Of a stretch of 64,000 nt of DNA, positions 1 through 7,962 are shown piece after piece (the first letter of the stretch is position 1; every line of letters starts with the position of its first letter). Made by a program: the position numbers and the translations under genes. Source of the stretch: Methylobacterium aquaticum (lineage in GTDB: Bacteria > Pseudomonadota > Alphaproteobacteria > Rhizobiales > Beijerinckiaceae); assembly GCF_016804325.1 (NCBI RefSeq), contig NZ_CP043627.1:915001-979000 (forward strand), given 5' to 3'. The notes beneath the pieces are model-generated. The model did not search any database, had not been told where the DNA came from, and worked only from the letters and a program-made list of their open reading frames with translations.

Positions 1-632
1 CGCGGCCCTGCGAAGGCCGCATCGCCGGCAGGCCCTGCGATGAGCAGCGGCAGCACCGCCTTCCAGGCCTCGATCAGGTCGCGAAAATAGTCGGGATCGG
101 GCCGCAGCACGGTCTGCACGCCCATGCCGCGCATCAGGTTGACGGTGAGGTTGAGGATGATCCGGGCCTCCCGCGGCGGCCGGGACTCGGCATCGCAGAA
201 CTCGACCCAGATCGCGTCGAGGGCGGCGTGGAAGCGCTGCACCACCGGGATCAGGCAGCGGCGCAGGTCCGCATCGGTGCGCGCCTCGTTGATCAGTTCC
301 AGCGAGAGCTGGAAGAACCGGCCGGAGAAGAGCGGCCACAGGAACTCGACGAACTCGGCGAGCGGCAGCGCGCCCGAGCGCACGTCCTGCGACATCGACC
401 GGATCTCGGCGGTGCCGTCGTCGAGCAGGGTCTCGAGCGCCGCCCGCATCAGGTCGGCCCGGGTCGGGAAATGGTGCAGCAGCGCCCCGCGCGAGACCTG
501 CGCCCGCTCGGCGATCGCCTGCGTGGTCGCGGCGTGGTAGCCGACCGCAAACATCTCGTCGATCGTCGCGCGTACCACCCGCTCGCGGGTCGCGAGGCTG
601 CGGGCCTGGGGCGGCCGTCCGGTCTGCGTCAC
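1..632 (-). CDS. TetR family transcriptional regulator (C-terminus beyond window edge)
   Basis: A TetR-type repressor running off the left edge of the window; about 210 residues are visible. Residues about 30-62 form the N-terminal helix-turn-helix (TQAIAERAQVSRGALLHHF), followed by an all-helical region typical of the ligand-binding and dimerisation domain, with no signature that names a ligand. The GTG at 632 is chosen because it leaves about 20 residues before the HTH, normal for the family. It is transcribed away from the amidohydrolase starting at 755, and an imperfect palindrome lies between them, so auto-repression plus control of the amidohydrolase is the likely job. Family is clear; ligand and target are inference. 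Confidence 0.88.
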   Translation of the reverse strand, partial: MTQTGRPPQARSLATRERVVRATIDEMFAVGYHAATTQAIAERAQVSRGALLHHFPTRADLMRAALETLLDDGTAEIRSMSQDVRSGALPLAEFVEFLWPLFSGRFFQLSLELINEARTDADLRRCLIPVVQRFHAALDAIWVEFCDAESRPPREARIILNLTVNLMRGMGVQTVLRPDPDYFRDLIEAWKAVLPLLIAGPAGDAAFAGP

Positions 633-653
633 CGATCCTCACGGGTGCCTGAT

Positions 654-679
654 AAAAAAACAAGCTTGCCTGTTTTTTT
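654..679. promoter_or_regulatory. Palindromic candidate TetR operator
   Basis: A run of seven A with CA and a TG followed by seven T flank a central perfect palindrome CAAGCTTG, giving an imperfect 26 bp inverted repeat in the 122 bp gap between the divergent TetR and amidohydrolase genes. TetR proteins usually bind such a palindrome in the shared promoter. Function is inferred from position and symmetry only. Confidence 0.5.
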
Positions 680-754
680 CTCGCTGTCCAGTGTGCCGCA
701 CGATTCCCGCGCGCTCGCCCCCGGGCCGCCCACATCACGATAAGGACCGCCCGC

Positions 755-1999
755 ATGAGCGCCGACCTCGTCCTGTTCCGCAACGCCCGGGTCCTCGACG
801 GCACCCACGACACCGCGCTCGACGGCCACGACGTGCTGGTCGAGGGCGGCACCATCCGGGAGGTGTCGGACAAGCCGCTCAAGGCCGCCGCGGCCCGCGT
901 GATCGATCTCGCCGGGCGCACGCTGATGCCGGGCCTGATCGATTGCCACGTCCACGTCATCGCGACGATCCCCGATCTCGGCGCCAATGCCGAATTGCCG
1001 GATTCGCTGGTGGCGTTGCGCACGGCCAGGATCATGCGCGGGATGCTGATGCGCGGCTTCACCACCGTGCGCGACCTCGGCGGCGCCGATCATGGGCTGG
1101 TGATGGCCGTGAAGGAAGGCCTGATCGACGGCCCGCGCCTGGTGATCTGCGGCAAGGCCCTGTCGCAGACCGGCGGCCACACCGATTATCGCGGCCGCTA
1201 CCACGCCCGCGACGTGAGCCATTACGGCACCAAGCTCGGCGCGCTCGGCCGGGTCTGCGACGGGGTCGACGCCGTGCGCCGGGTGGCGCGCGAGGAGATC
1301 AAGGCCGGGGCGGACTTCATCAAGATCATGGCCAATGGCGGCGTGTCCTCGCCGACCGACCCGATCGCCTTCCTTGGCTACTCGGTGGACGAGCTGCGGG
1401 CGATCGTCGAGGAGGCGAACAACGCCCAGACCTACGTCGCCGCCCATCTCTACACCGACGCGGCGATCCGCCGGGCGGTCGAGTGCGGGGTGATCTCGGT
1501 CGAGCACGGCAACCTGGTGACGCCGGAGACCGCGCGGCTGATCCGCGAGAAGGGCGCCTACGTGGTGCCGACCAACGTCACCTTCGACGCGCTCGCCAAG
1601 GAAGGGGCGAGCCTGGGGCTCCCGCCGGCCTCGGTCGCCAAGATCGAGGACGTGCGCGAGGCCGGGCTCAAGGCCCTCGAGACCCTGCGCGAGGCCGGCG
1701 TGATGATGGCCTACGGCACCGATCTCCTGGGCGAGATGCACCGCCACCAGTCGGAGGAATTCGTGATCCGCGGCCGCTGCCTGCCGGCGATCGAGGTGAT
1801 CCGCTCGGCCACGATCAACGCCGCCAAGGTCGTGCGCCTGGAGGGCAAGGCCGGCGTGGTGGCGCCCGGCGCCTTCGCCGACCTGATCGTGGTCGACGGC
1901 GATCCCCTCGCCGACCTGTCGCTGCTCACCGGCCAGGGCCGTCACATGCGGGCGATCATGATCGACGGGCGCTTCGTGAAGGACGAGCTGGCGGCCTGA
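755..1999 (+). CDS. Metal-dependent amidohydrolase (imidazolonepropionase / Xaa-Pro dipeptidase-like)
   Basis: A 414-residue amidohydrolase-superfamily enzyme. The binuclear-metal site is complete: HxH at His65/His67 (GLIDCHVHV), Lys190 as the candidate carboxylated bridging lysine (DFIKIMANGG), His231 (AAHLY), His251 (VEHG) and Asp323 (YGTD). The C-terminal part returns to the small beta-sandwich (GAFADLIVVDGDPL). This pattern is that of the prolidase/imidazolonepropionase-like branch, which hydrolyses amide bonds in dipeptides or cyclic amides; the actual substrate cannot be read from sequence. No signal peptide, so cytoplasmic. The ATG lies 122 bp from the divergent TetR gene, and a strong hairpin follows the stop, so it appears to be a single-gene transcript under TetR control. 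Confidence 0.88.
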   Translation: MSADLVLFRNARVLDGTHDTALDGHDVLVEGGTIREVSDKPLKAAAARVIDLAGRTLMPGLIDCHVHVIATIPDLGANAELPDSLVALRTARIMRGMLMRGFTTVRDLGGADHGLVMAVKEGLIDGPRLVICGKALSQTGGHTDYRGRYHARDVSHYGTKLGALGRVCDGVDAVRRVAREEIKAGADFIKIMANGGVSSPTDPIAFLGYSVDELRAIVEEANNAQTYVAAHLYTDAAIRRAVECGVISVEHGNLVTPETARLIREKGAYVVPTNVTFDALAKEGASLGLPPASVAKIEDVREAGLKALETLREAGVMMAYGTDLLGEMHRHQSEEFVIRGRCLPAIEVIRSATINAAKVVRLEGKAGVVAPGAFADLIVVDGDPLADLSLLTGQGRHMRAIMIDGRFVKDELAA

Positions 2000-2024
2000 T
2001 GCGGCGCGTCGGCGGACCGGAGAG

Positions 2025-2049
2025 CCCCTGTCCCGTTCGAGGACAGGGG
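2025..2049. terminator. Hairpin between convergent genes
   Basis: A perfect 9 bp stem (CCCCTGTCC / GGACAGGGG) with a 7 nt loop lies 26 bp after the amidohydrolase stop and about 60 bp beyond the stop of the convergent peptide gene. There is no T-run, so it is a candidate bidirectional stop rather than a textbook intrinsic terminator. Confidence 0.5.
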
Positions 2050-2107
2050 ATCCCGGCTTCGCTCGGATCCGCGCCTCAGCGGAGGCGCGACCTGGCCGAT
2101 GCGAGCC

Positions 2108-2263
2108 TCAGCACACGCGGGACTTGGTGCTGCAGCAGGTCGGCGCCGGGGGCGGACAGGGGGTCGGCGGCGGGCACGGGGGCGGGCAGGCCGGCAGGCA
2201 GCAGCCGCCGGCAATGGCGCCGAGGGACTTGGCGTCGAGGGACTTGGCGTCGAGCTTCTTCAT
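2108..2263 (-). CDS. Cys/Pro-rich small peptide with double-glycine leader (bacteriocin/RiPP-like precursor)
   Basis: A 51-codon gene, not a recognised family. The first 20 residues look like a double-glycine leader: Leu at -12, Leu at -7, Ile at -4 and Gly-Gly at -2/-1 relative to the predicted cut, the spacing used by C39-peptidase ABC exporters. The predicted 31-residue product starts CCLPACPPPCPPPTPC and ends in Cys; it has 8 Cys and 12 Pro, and no residues typical of a folded enzyme. In the leader, LDAKS is duplicated by a 15 bp tandem DNA repeat. Upstream (2270-2440) is AT-rich, as for a promoter. No maturation or export gene is visible within 5 kb. Alternatives are a metal-binding peptide or a chance ORF, but leader and core fit a secreted peptide better. 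Confidence 0.6.
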   Translation of the reverse strand: MKKLDAKSLDAKSLGAIAGGCCLPACPPPCPPPTPCPPPAPTCCSTKSRVC

Positions 2264-2478
2264 GATGCCGTTCTCTGTTGTCGGCGGGTTCGGACGTCCC
2301 GCTCGCCGGGTGACGATGATTGACGAATGGTTATCTGTCTATTGGTGCGCGAATACTGTTGCAAATAGCAAAAATGGGAAACATGGGAAAGTTTGATTGC
2401 GCAATCACTTGGTATGTTAGATCCTGATCTGCGTAGGTATTTTTAGCTCGGGGTGGCGCTGCCGGCGTGAGAGCCTGG
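2264..2478. other. AT-rich intergenic region
   Basis: This stretch is clearly lower in GC than its surroundings, especially 2310-2440, and contains no ORF I can support. It lies upstream of the Cys/Pro peptide gene (minus strand) and so probably carries its promoter; I could not pick a confident -35/-10 pair. Confidence 0.4.
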
Positions 2479-2649
2479 TTAGTTGGCCGACCGACTTGGA
2501 ACCCGGGATCCATCACCGCCGACGATTCCGAAGCAGGTGCGCTGGATCGTCTTCGCGCTCGCCGGGTGCTGCAGGTCGCGCCGGATCGTCGAGGCGGAGA
2601 CGCCGAAGCGCTCCGCCGGCTCCTCGACCACGACCTCGCCGGCCTGCAT
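2479..2649 (-). pseudogene. DeoR/GlpR-type regulator, N-terminal HTH fragment
   Basis: Reading from an ATG at 2649, the frame gives a DeoR-type winged helix: GEVVVEEPAERFGVSASTI, then RRDLQ and KTIQRT, then GIVGG, the hallmark N-terminus of DeoR/GlpR sugar-operon repressors. Similarity ends near 2510 and a stop follows at 2479; the effector-binding domain is absent. The fragment abuts the IS481 remnant, so the insertion and later deletion probably destroyed the gene. There is no sign of the rest of it within the window. Confidence 0.55.
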
Positions 2650-3151
2650 GGCTGTATGGTCCCGGAATGAGGTGGTGCGGATCGATCTTGAACCGGTCCG
2701 GATCTTTGGTTCAGGCCTGACAGATGGTTTGGAACGGGGTTTTCCAGCGCAGCGCCTTGAGGTGCTTGGCGAAGTTGTAAGCTGTGACGAAGGCCAGCAC
2801 GTGCGCCTTCAAGCTCTGCAGGTCATCGCAGTGGAAGACCTTGACGGTCGCATCCTTGATCGTCCGGTTCATGCGTTCAGCCTGACCATTGGTCCAAGGA
2901 TGGTACGGTTTGGTCAGGCGATGTTCGATCCCATGCTCGATACAGACGCGATCGAAGATATGCGGACCTAGAAAACGTCGGCTCGGCCCTGTCCTGTTTT
3001 TCGGCAGATCAGCGAAGGCCATGCCATTGTCGGTCAGGACGGTGTGGATCTTATAAGGAAATATTGACACAACGTTCCGGAGGAACGCCGACCCTTCCAT
3101 CTTGCCGGCACTCTCGTGGAACTCGACGTAGGTGAACTTCGAAACTCGGTC
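2650..3151 (-). mobile_element. IS481-family element remnant with transposase C-terminal part
   Basis: The frame from about 3151 down encodes the C-terminal half of an IS481-type DDE transposase: DRVSKFTYVEFHESAGKMEG, the second catalytic Asp (VLTDNGMAFADLP) and the catalytic Glu in GQAERMNRTIKDA. The N-terminal HTH and the first catalytic Asp are missing. At 2711 the expected TGG in the conserved QAWTKDP block is TGA; the frame beyond it still reads TKDPDRFKIDPHHLIPGPY, so a single substitution has truncated an already partial gene. The insertion lies inside a hypothetical gene on one side and against a DeoR fragment on the other. Non-functional relic. Confidence 0.85.
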
Positions 3152-3663
3152 GCCGCCAGCAGCGGGCTCAGCTCCTTCGCCGAAGGCAGGGCGATGACGG
3201 CCGGCGGCGAGGCCTCCGGGACGAACAGCACGAGCTCGGCGAGACGAGCACGAACGAGGTCGCCTCGCTCACAACCGCCGATGCCGCTGGTCAGCACGTT
3301 CGTGCCTTCCTCCGCCACATACCAGCGAAGGTGCGCAATCAGGGCGTGCGCGCCAGCCCGGGAGGCGCAGGCGGTGCCGAGGAGCCGCATCGAAGCCTCG
3401 TGCTCGGCTTCATCAGCCGCAGCCGCCGCGTCATCGGGCGCGATCTGGAAAAGAGCCAAGGCGCGCCGGTGCGCCCGGATGGCGGATAGGATCGGGTCAG
3501 CGACGGCCGCGGGCGCCGGCAGGTCGAGGATGGGTGCCGCCGCCATGCTGTGGAGGGGAGCGGGTGACGACTTCGCGGGGCTGGCGAGGAGGGCCACGAC
3601 GTCAGGCACCAGGGCGCGGCGAGCGAGCAGAACCGTGAGGAGGGCGAGTGTCACCGAGACCAT
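3152..3663 (-). pseudogene. Hypothetical protein truncated by IS481
   Basis: The ORF starts at 3663 and keeps about 170 native residues before running into the IS481 fragment near 3151 and stopping at 3034. It opens with a hydrophobic N-terminal segment, then a helical region (ILSAIRAHRRALALFQIAP, LLGTACASRAGAHALIAHLRWYVAEE). From memory, the 'LL.T.CA.R.GA.ALL.HLRW.V.EE' pattern belongs to a small helical protein family repeated many times in Methylobacterium genomes, with no known function. The C-terminal end is replaced by transposase sequence read out of frame, so the gene is probably inactive. Confidence 0.6.
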
Positions 3664-3806
3664 GAGCGAGGCTCCTAGGGTGCAGGCTTCGGGTTGTGGG
3701 GAGTGGTGACCCGGGGTGCCTTCCGGGCGGATCAGTGCGCCTTGGCGGCTCGGTCGACCTTGGCGAGCGCCCAGGTGGCCTTGAGGGTGATGGACAGCGG
3801 GTGGCG

Positions 3807-4193
3807 ATGCGCGTGCTGCTGGCGCCGCACTGGCCGGAGCGCGACCAGCGCGCCGTGTTGACGGTGTGGCTCATCATGTTCTTGGTCGCGGTCAACGCAC
3901 TTTGGTCGGTATTCTGGCGGCTGTCCGGCCAGCCCTCCTACCTCGTGAACAACGTGCTCTACGACGGCTGCCGGATCGGCATCATCGTCGGAATCGGCGC
4001 GTTGGTGCAGGGGCCTAACCTGTTCGGGCGCGGGGTGACGCCGGCGGGCCGGTGGACCCTGGCCCTGGCCTGGGTGGTCGCGGTCGGCATCGTGCTCTAC
4101 CTTACGATCGTCAGTCCCGATCTCGACTGGCTCGCGGCCGCTGTCCAGCCCTGGCTCGAGAATGGGGTGGGCTACGGAGCCGAGATGCCCTGA
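3807..4193 (+). CDS. Small three-helix membrane protein of unknown function
   Basis: About 128 residues with three hydrophobic segments (AVLTVWLIMFLVAVNALW, YDGCRIGIIVGIGALV, WTLALAWVVAVGIVLYLTIV), so an inner-membrane protein is expected. I do not recognise a family or motif. The ATG at 3807 is preferred to starts further upstream because the extra N-terminal residues are low-complexity and unlike a membrane protein; a GTG two codons earlier is possible. No operon partner is evident: the upstream gene is an IS-truncated relic on the other strand and the downstream small gene is much richer in A/T. Confidence 0.6.
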   Translation: MRVLLAPHWPERDQRAVLTVWLIMFLVAVNALWSVFWRLSGQPSYLVNNVLYDGCRIGIIVGIGALVQGPNLFGRGVTPAGRWTLALAWVVAVGIVLYLTIVSPDLDWLAAAVQPWLENGVGYGAEMP

Positions 4194-4428
4194 TCGGAAC
4201 CCGCCAGCTGCCGCCCCGTTAGCTGGCGGACCGCCCAGACCGAAGACCTAGCAAGTCCCGCCGGTACCCGCCGAATGGGGCGTTTTGTTCGATGCCAACA
4301 CACTCTTACCGAGCGTCGGAGCATTCGCACTCCTCAGATGATCCGGTGTATGCTAAGGCAAGCCGCGTCTACGCCGTCTCTCGGCGTGTGCACGCTGCCT
4401 GGCCTCCGCATGGATCTTGGAGATTTTG

Positions 4429-4632
4429 ATGAAAATGCTACGCCTACTAACATCTGATAAGCAAACAGTATTTATCAATATTAATAGTATTTCACACTTA
4501 TCAGTCGATGGCAACGGACATGGCTGTAAAATATATCTTGCTTCGCAACCTTCCGAGGCAATCTCAATAAACATGCACGTAAATGACTTTCTCAGCATTC
4601 TAGCAAAAGCTGAAGTGAAAATTATCTCGTAG
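4429..4632 (+). CDS. Short AT-rich hypothetical gene
   Basis: A 67-residue protein in a strikingly AT-rich stretch (4420-4690). The ATG at 4429 has a GGAG Shine-Dalgarno six bases upstream. The sequence (KMLRLLTSDKQTVFINI..., then CKIYLASQPSEAISINMHV) predicts alternating strands followed by a helix ending DFLSILAKAEVKI. Its layout recalls very small FlbD-like or single-domain beta proteins, but I cannot assign a family. Base composition and codon use differ sharply from neighbours, which points to acquisition from a lower-GC donor. Confidence 0.5.
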   Translation: MKMLRLLTSDKQTVFININSISHLSVDGNGHGCKIYLASQPSEAISINMHVNDFLSILAKAEVKIIS

Positions 4633-4996
4633 TCAGCGGGGTGGTGTTGTGAAATCGTGATAGAGATGCCACTATTGCTACGGACGGCGCATTAACGCTC
4701 ATCTTCTGAGGAAATATTCATGGCAAATTGAGTGCAACGGCTGGCTGACCTGGCTTGAGCAGCAGATCTCCATGTCGGTCGACCGACTGCGGCAGATCCG
4801 GGAGTCGATGCGAGGGACGCCGCCGCGGCGCTGATCCGCCCTCCCTGTTAACAGCCGTCTACGCGCCCCGGGCTCCGGCTCGGGGTGCATTTCTGCGTCT
4901 GTGCCCAACCCCTCCTGCCACGACACGTCTTGCCCGAAGACGTGGCGCGGTAGCAGACGCCGAGATTGGTCACGACAGGGAAATGCCAGTTGCACG
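4633..4996. other. Intergenic region with possible gene tail
   Basis: No complete gene is supported. The first 100 bases continue the AT-rich patch. Between about 4740 and 4834 the plus strand reads WLEQQISMSVDRLRQIRES and ends at a TGA at 4832-4834. This looks like the amphipathic C-terminal end of a lost gene, but it has no credible start. Confidence 0.3.
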
Positions 4997-4999
4997 CTG

Positions 5000-5992
5000 G
5001 TCGCCCCCTGGCTCTATCGCCAGTTCGCGCCGGACGTGGAGATCTACCCGATCGACGAGAGCTTCTTGGACCTGTCCGACGTGCGCGAACGCGAACGGGT
5101 GGCGCTCGCCCGGGACCTGTGCTCCACCGTCCGGCAGTGGGCCGGCCTGCCGACCTGCGTCGGGATCGGCCCGACGAAGATCCTCGCCAAGCTCGCCAAC
5201 GACATCGCCAAGACCATCCCCGAGCTTGGGGGCGTGTGCGACCTGTCCGACGAGGCGGAGCGCGCCGCGTGGATGGTCGGGATCTCGGTGGGCGAGGTCT
5301 GGCATCGGGCTCGCCTCGCTGGCGCGGCTCACCGCCATAGGCGTCGACACGGTGGCGGACCTGTGCGACCTCGATCCCCGGCCGGCCCGCGCCTCGCTGA
5401 CGGTGGTGGGCGAGCGCATCATCCACGGGCTGCGCGGCCGCACCTGCCTGCCACTCGAGATCGTGCCGGCCCGGCGCAAGGGTTGCGCGGTCACCCGCTC
5501 GTTCTCGTCCCGGATCATCGAGCGGATGGTCCTGGAGCAGGCGGTAGCGGCGCACGCGACGCGCCTCGGCGAGAAGCTGCGGCGCGACAGCCTCGCCGTC
5601 TCGGCCGTCACGGTCTTCTACCACACCAGCGAGCACGACCGTGGCGACCCGATGCGCGCGGTCTCGACGGTGGTCCACCTGCCGGAGGCAACGAACGACA
5701 GCCGCCACCTGATCCAGGCAGCCCTCCACGGGGTCGCGAAGACCTGGAAGGAGCAGGGCCCGAAACCCTGGCGCTACAGCAAGGCGGGGCTGGTCACGAA
5801 GGATCTGGTGCCGCTCGACGGGGCCCCTCGCCCGCTGTCCGGCGCCCTCGACCGGAGAAGTCTGGGGCGCTGATGGCGGCCATGGACGCCTGCAACAGCC
5901 GGTTCGGGCGCGGCGCGGTGGTGCCTGCGCGGGCGGGGCTGGTCGGGAAGCGCACCTGGTCGACAAAGTTCGAGATGCGCTCGCCGTGCTAA
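5000..5992 (+). pseudogene. umuC: Y-family DNA polymerase (UmuC-like), N-truncated and frameshifted
   Basis: Remnant of a translesion DNA polymerase. The kept part begins at LYRQFAPDVEIYPIDESFLD, which contains the second catalytic carboxylate motif (IDESF); the N-terminal palm with the first catalytic Asp is gone. Next come the helix-hairpin-helix and little-finger regions (CVGIGPTKILAKLANDIAK, RTCLPLEIVPARRKG). Two frame changes break it: near 5300, where GGGGC seems reduced to GGC, and near 5850, where one G is missing before GAGAAGTCTGGGGCG. The end recovers the usual UmuC tail (MDACNSRFGRGAVV). UmuC normally works with UmuD' in SOS mutagenesis; no umuD is nearby. The N-terminal loss shows it is a true relic whatever the status of the indels. 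Confidence 0.85.
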
Positions 5993-6057
5993 ACCACCAG
6001 GCTCCCTGAGATCCCGGCGGTGAGCGCGATTGGTGGCGCGGCCGTCAGGCCGGTGCC

Positions 6058-6566
6058 TTAACTGTCGGCCTTCTGACCGCTGGTCTCGCGGGTGAGGTAG
6101 GTCTTCGTGACCGGTTCGATGAGGCGATCGATCGCTTCAGCCGCCTTCTTTTCCTCTTCGATCGAGGTCCGGAAGCCGGAGGCCTGTGCGCCCTGGCCAG
6201 CGGCCTCGGCGATCACGATGAGGGAGCGGTAGGCGGCGATCTGGTCGTACTGGTAGGCGTAGCCGGAGTAGAGGTTCTTCGGAGTTTCGTCGCCTGTCGC
6301 TGCATGAACTGCGGCGCCGACCGTGCCGACGATGCCAGCGACCGTCTCCTTGAGAGAGGAGCCGCTTTCGCCAATGGCTTTCAAAGCAGCGTCGAGACGA
6401 TCAAGCTGACCCTTGGTCGTTGTTATATAATCTTTCAGTACAAGCGCATAATCTGTATAGTTTTCAGGCCCGAGACCTGCCGCTCCATCTGCTCAAGGCC
6501 CTGCTTCACGAGGGCGCGGGTATTACGAAGGGCGGTCACGTAGATGCTGTTGATGTCTGAAGCCAT
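6058..6566 (-). pseudogene. DUF892 / YciF-like ferritin-like protein (frameshifted)
   Basis: The ATG at 6566 opens MASDINSIYVTALRNTRALV and the frame breaks near 6478, where the run TCGGGCC seems short of one G. The remaining frame continues PENYTDYALVLKDYITTTKG through VHAATGDETPKNLYSGYAYQ to a stop at 6058. The YxxYxIAAY-type block and the helical pattern match DUF892 (YciE/YciF) four-helix ferritin-like proteins, usually stress-induced and of uncertain biochemistry. Whole length about 169 residues is normal for the family. Middle codons are AT-rich for this genome. A one-base sequencing error would restore the gene, so its pseudogene status is uncertain. Confidence 0.7.
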
Positions 6567-6679
6567 GGCCTCGTCTCGTTTGTATGATGACGCAGTCGCG
6601 CATCAACCGCGCGGGGGCGAGCTGGTTCGCCCGGATTTGGTGCGACTTCCTGACCCCAGCGGAGTTTTCGAAGCAGCGC

Positions 6680-7330
6680 CTATGGCGACTTGGCCTTCGT
6701 GCGGCTCGGCATCTCATCGGCGATGACAAGAGCTCTAGTGATCGCAACGGTGTGCCGCCCCTGGTGGCGTGCAGCGTCGAGGTCTTCTTGCCGCGGCATC
6801 CCCTTCCGGCCGCCAACGATCGTCGAGGCCCCATAGGGTGAGCCTGCCTCCAGCATGGCCTCGTCGGTGTAGCCCGTCGGTAGGATCACCATGCCGAGAT
6901 GCGCCATCGGAGCGTAGAGGGCCAGCGTCACTACCTCCGAGCCACCATGCGGCCAGGATGCAGCGGCGAACGCGCCGCCGACCTTTCCCGACAGAGTGCC
7001 ACGCTTCCATTGTGGGCCGAGGCGGTCGAGAAAGTTCTTCAGCTCGGTAGCCGGCGCCCCGAAGTAGGACGGTGTACCGAACAGGATCGCGTCGGCCCAT
7101 TCTGCATCCTCGTGCGTCGGCTCCGGGTAGAGGGCGTTCTGGCGGTCAGCCTCCTCACGCCACCCCTCGACCTTGGACATGTCCTCGGCTGAGGCGACCT
7201 CGCGCGTGCGCCGTAGGCGCACCTCGGCACCGGCCTCGCGCGCTGCTTCTCCAGCGGCTACCGCCAGGGCCTCGACGGACCCAGTGCGCGAGTAGAAGAC
7301 GACCAGCATACGAACCCGCGGCTCGACCAT
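6680..7330 (-). CDS. wrbA: NAD(P)H:quinone oxidoreductase, WrbA family
   Basis: A 216-residue flavodoxin-like enzyme. The FMN phosphate loop is at the N-terminus (MLVVFYSRTGSVEALA), followed by the WrbA-type core: WADAILFGTPSYFGAPATEL, a NFLDR helix, KVGGAFAAASWPHGG and the C-terminal SPYGASTIVG block. WrbA reduces quinones by two electrons with FMN, protecting against redox cycling. ATG at 7330 is chosen over a TTG 14 codons upstream because it has a nearby AGGA and matches the family's N-terminus; a further ATG seven codons in is also possible. The gene stands alone between a DUF892 relic and an IS5 relic. Confidence 0.88.
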   Translation of the reverse strand: MVEPRVRMLVVFYSRTGSVEALAVAAGEAAREAGAEVRLRRTREVASAEDMSKVEGWREEADRQNALYPEPTHEDAEWADAILFGTPSYFGAPATELKNFLDRLGPQWKRGTLSGKVGGAFAAASWPHGGSEVVTLALYAPMAHLGMVILPTGYTDEAMLEAGSPYGASTIVGGRKGMPRQEDLDAARHQGRHTVAITRALVIADEMPSRTKAKSP

Positions 7331-7524
7331 TGTCCTGCCTGCCCGTGAAGGTTGGAGAGTTGCGTCGGACAACAGGATCGGGCCCTGACGGTCAGGCCTT
7401 TTAAGGTGATTTTACTGATAAATATCTAGTATTGATCTAAGAGTCCGTTTGGAAAGGGTGGCATCAGTATATTTAAAGATTATGCGGAGTGGCGGCGCGT
7501 CGTGAATTGCTTGATGGCTCGGCC

Positions 7525-7836
7525 GTGGTTTGGACCAAAAAGAACAGGGCGCGGTATGACCGCCGTAACCAGAGATATCCGAGCGATCTGACGCCGGACG
7601 AATGGCGCGAGTTGGAGCCCTTCCTGCCCATCGCCCAAAGGATCGGCAGGCCACGGACCTACAGCCTTCAGGAGATCATCAATGGCATTTGCTACGTGCA
7701 GCGGTACGGCATCCCGTGGGATGCCATGCCCAAAGATCTCCCGCCGTCCAAAATCGGTTACGACTACTGGCGAGTTCTGGTCGATGGCGGTCACTTGGAT
7801 CGCATCAACTGTCAAACGGCATCGGAACGGGACCCC
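7525..7836 (+). pseudogene. IS5-family transposase, N-terminal fragment
   Basis: From a GTG at 7525 the frame reads VWTKKNRARYDRRNQRYPSD, LTPDEWRELEPFLP and GIPWDAMPKDLPPSKIGYDY, the N-terminal domain (DUF4096-like) of IS5-family transposases. Similarity stops after GHLDRIN near 7808, before any of the DDE residues, and a hairpin sequence follows that is itself split by the IS21 element. The sequence GAGTCCGTTTGGAAA at 7441 may be this element's left terminal repeat. A dead remnant that predates the IS21 insertion. Confidence 0.85.
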
Positions 7837-7879
7837 TGATCGGCGTCCAATCGGGCCCCCTTGTTGAGCATGCGCGACG

Positions 7880-7934
7880 CCCCTGCTCAGCCCGGCGAAG
7901 CGGGTCGGGGTGGCGCAGCCGGGCTGAGCAGGGG
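7880..7934 (-). terminator. Long hairpin downstream of istB
   Basis: Perfect 17 bp stem (CCCCTGCTCAGCCCGGC with its complement) around a 21 nt loop, 28 bp after the istB stop and inside the IS21 element. It probably ends istAB transcription and shields the element from outside transcription. There is no T-run on the minus strand. Confidence 0.5.
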
Positions 7935-7962
7935 GCCAGGATGAGCCGCGCACAGGCCGCCC

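Noticed and set aside
629..1945. 438-codon ORF antisense to the amidohydrolase
   Set aside because: His/Arg/Gly-rich shadow of a clear gene; stop-free only because the third positions are G or C.
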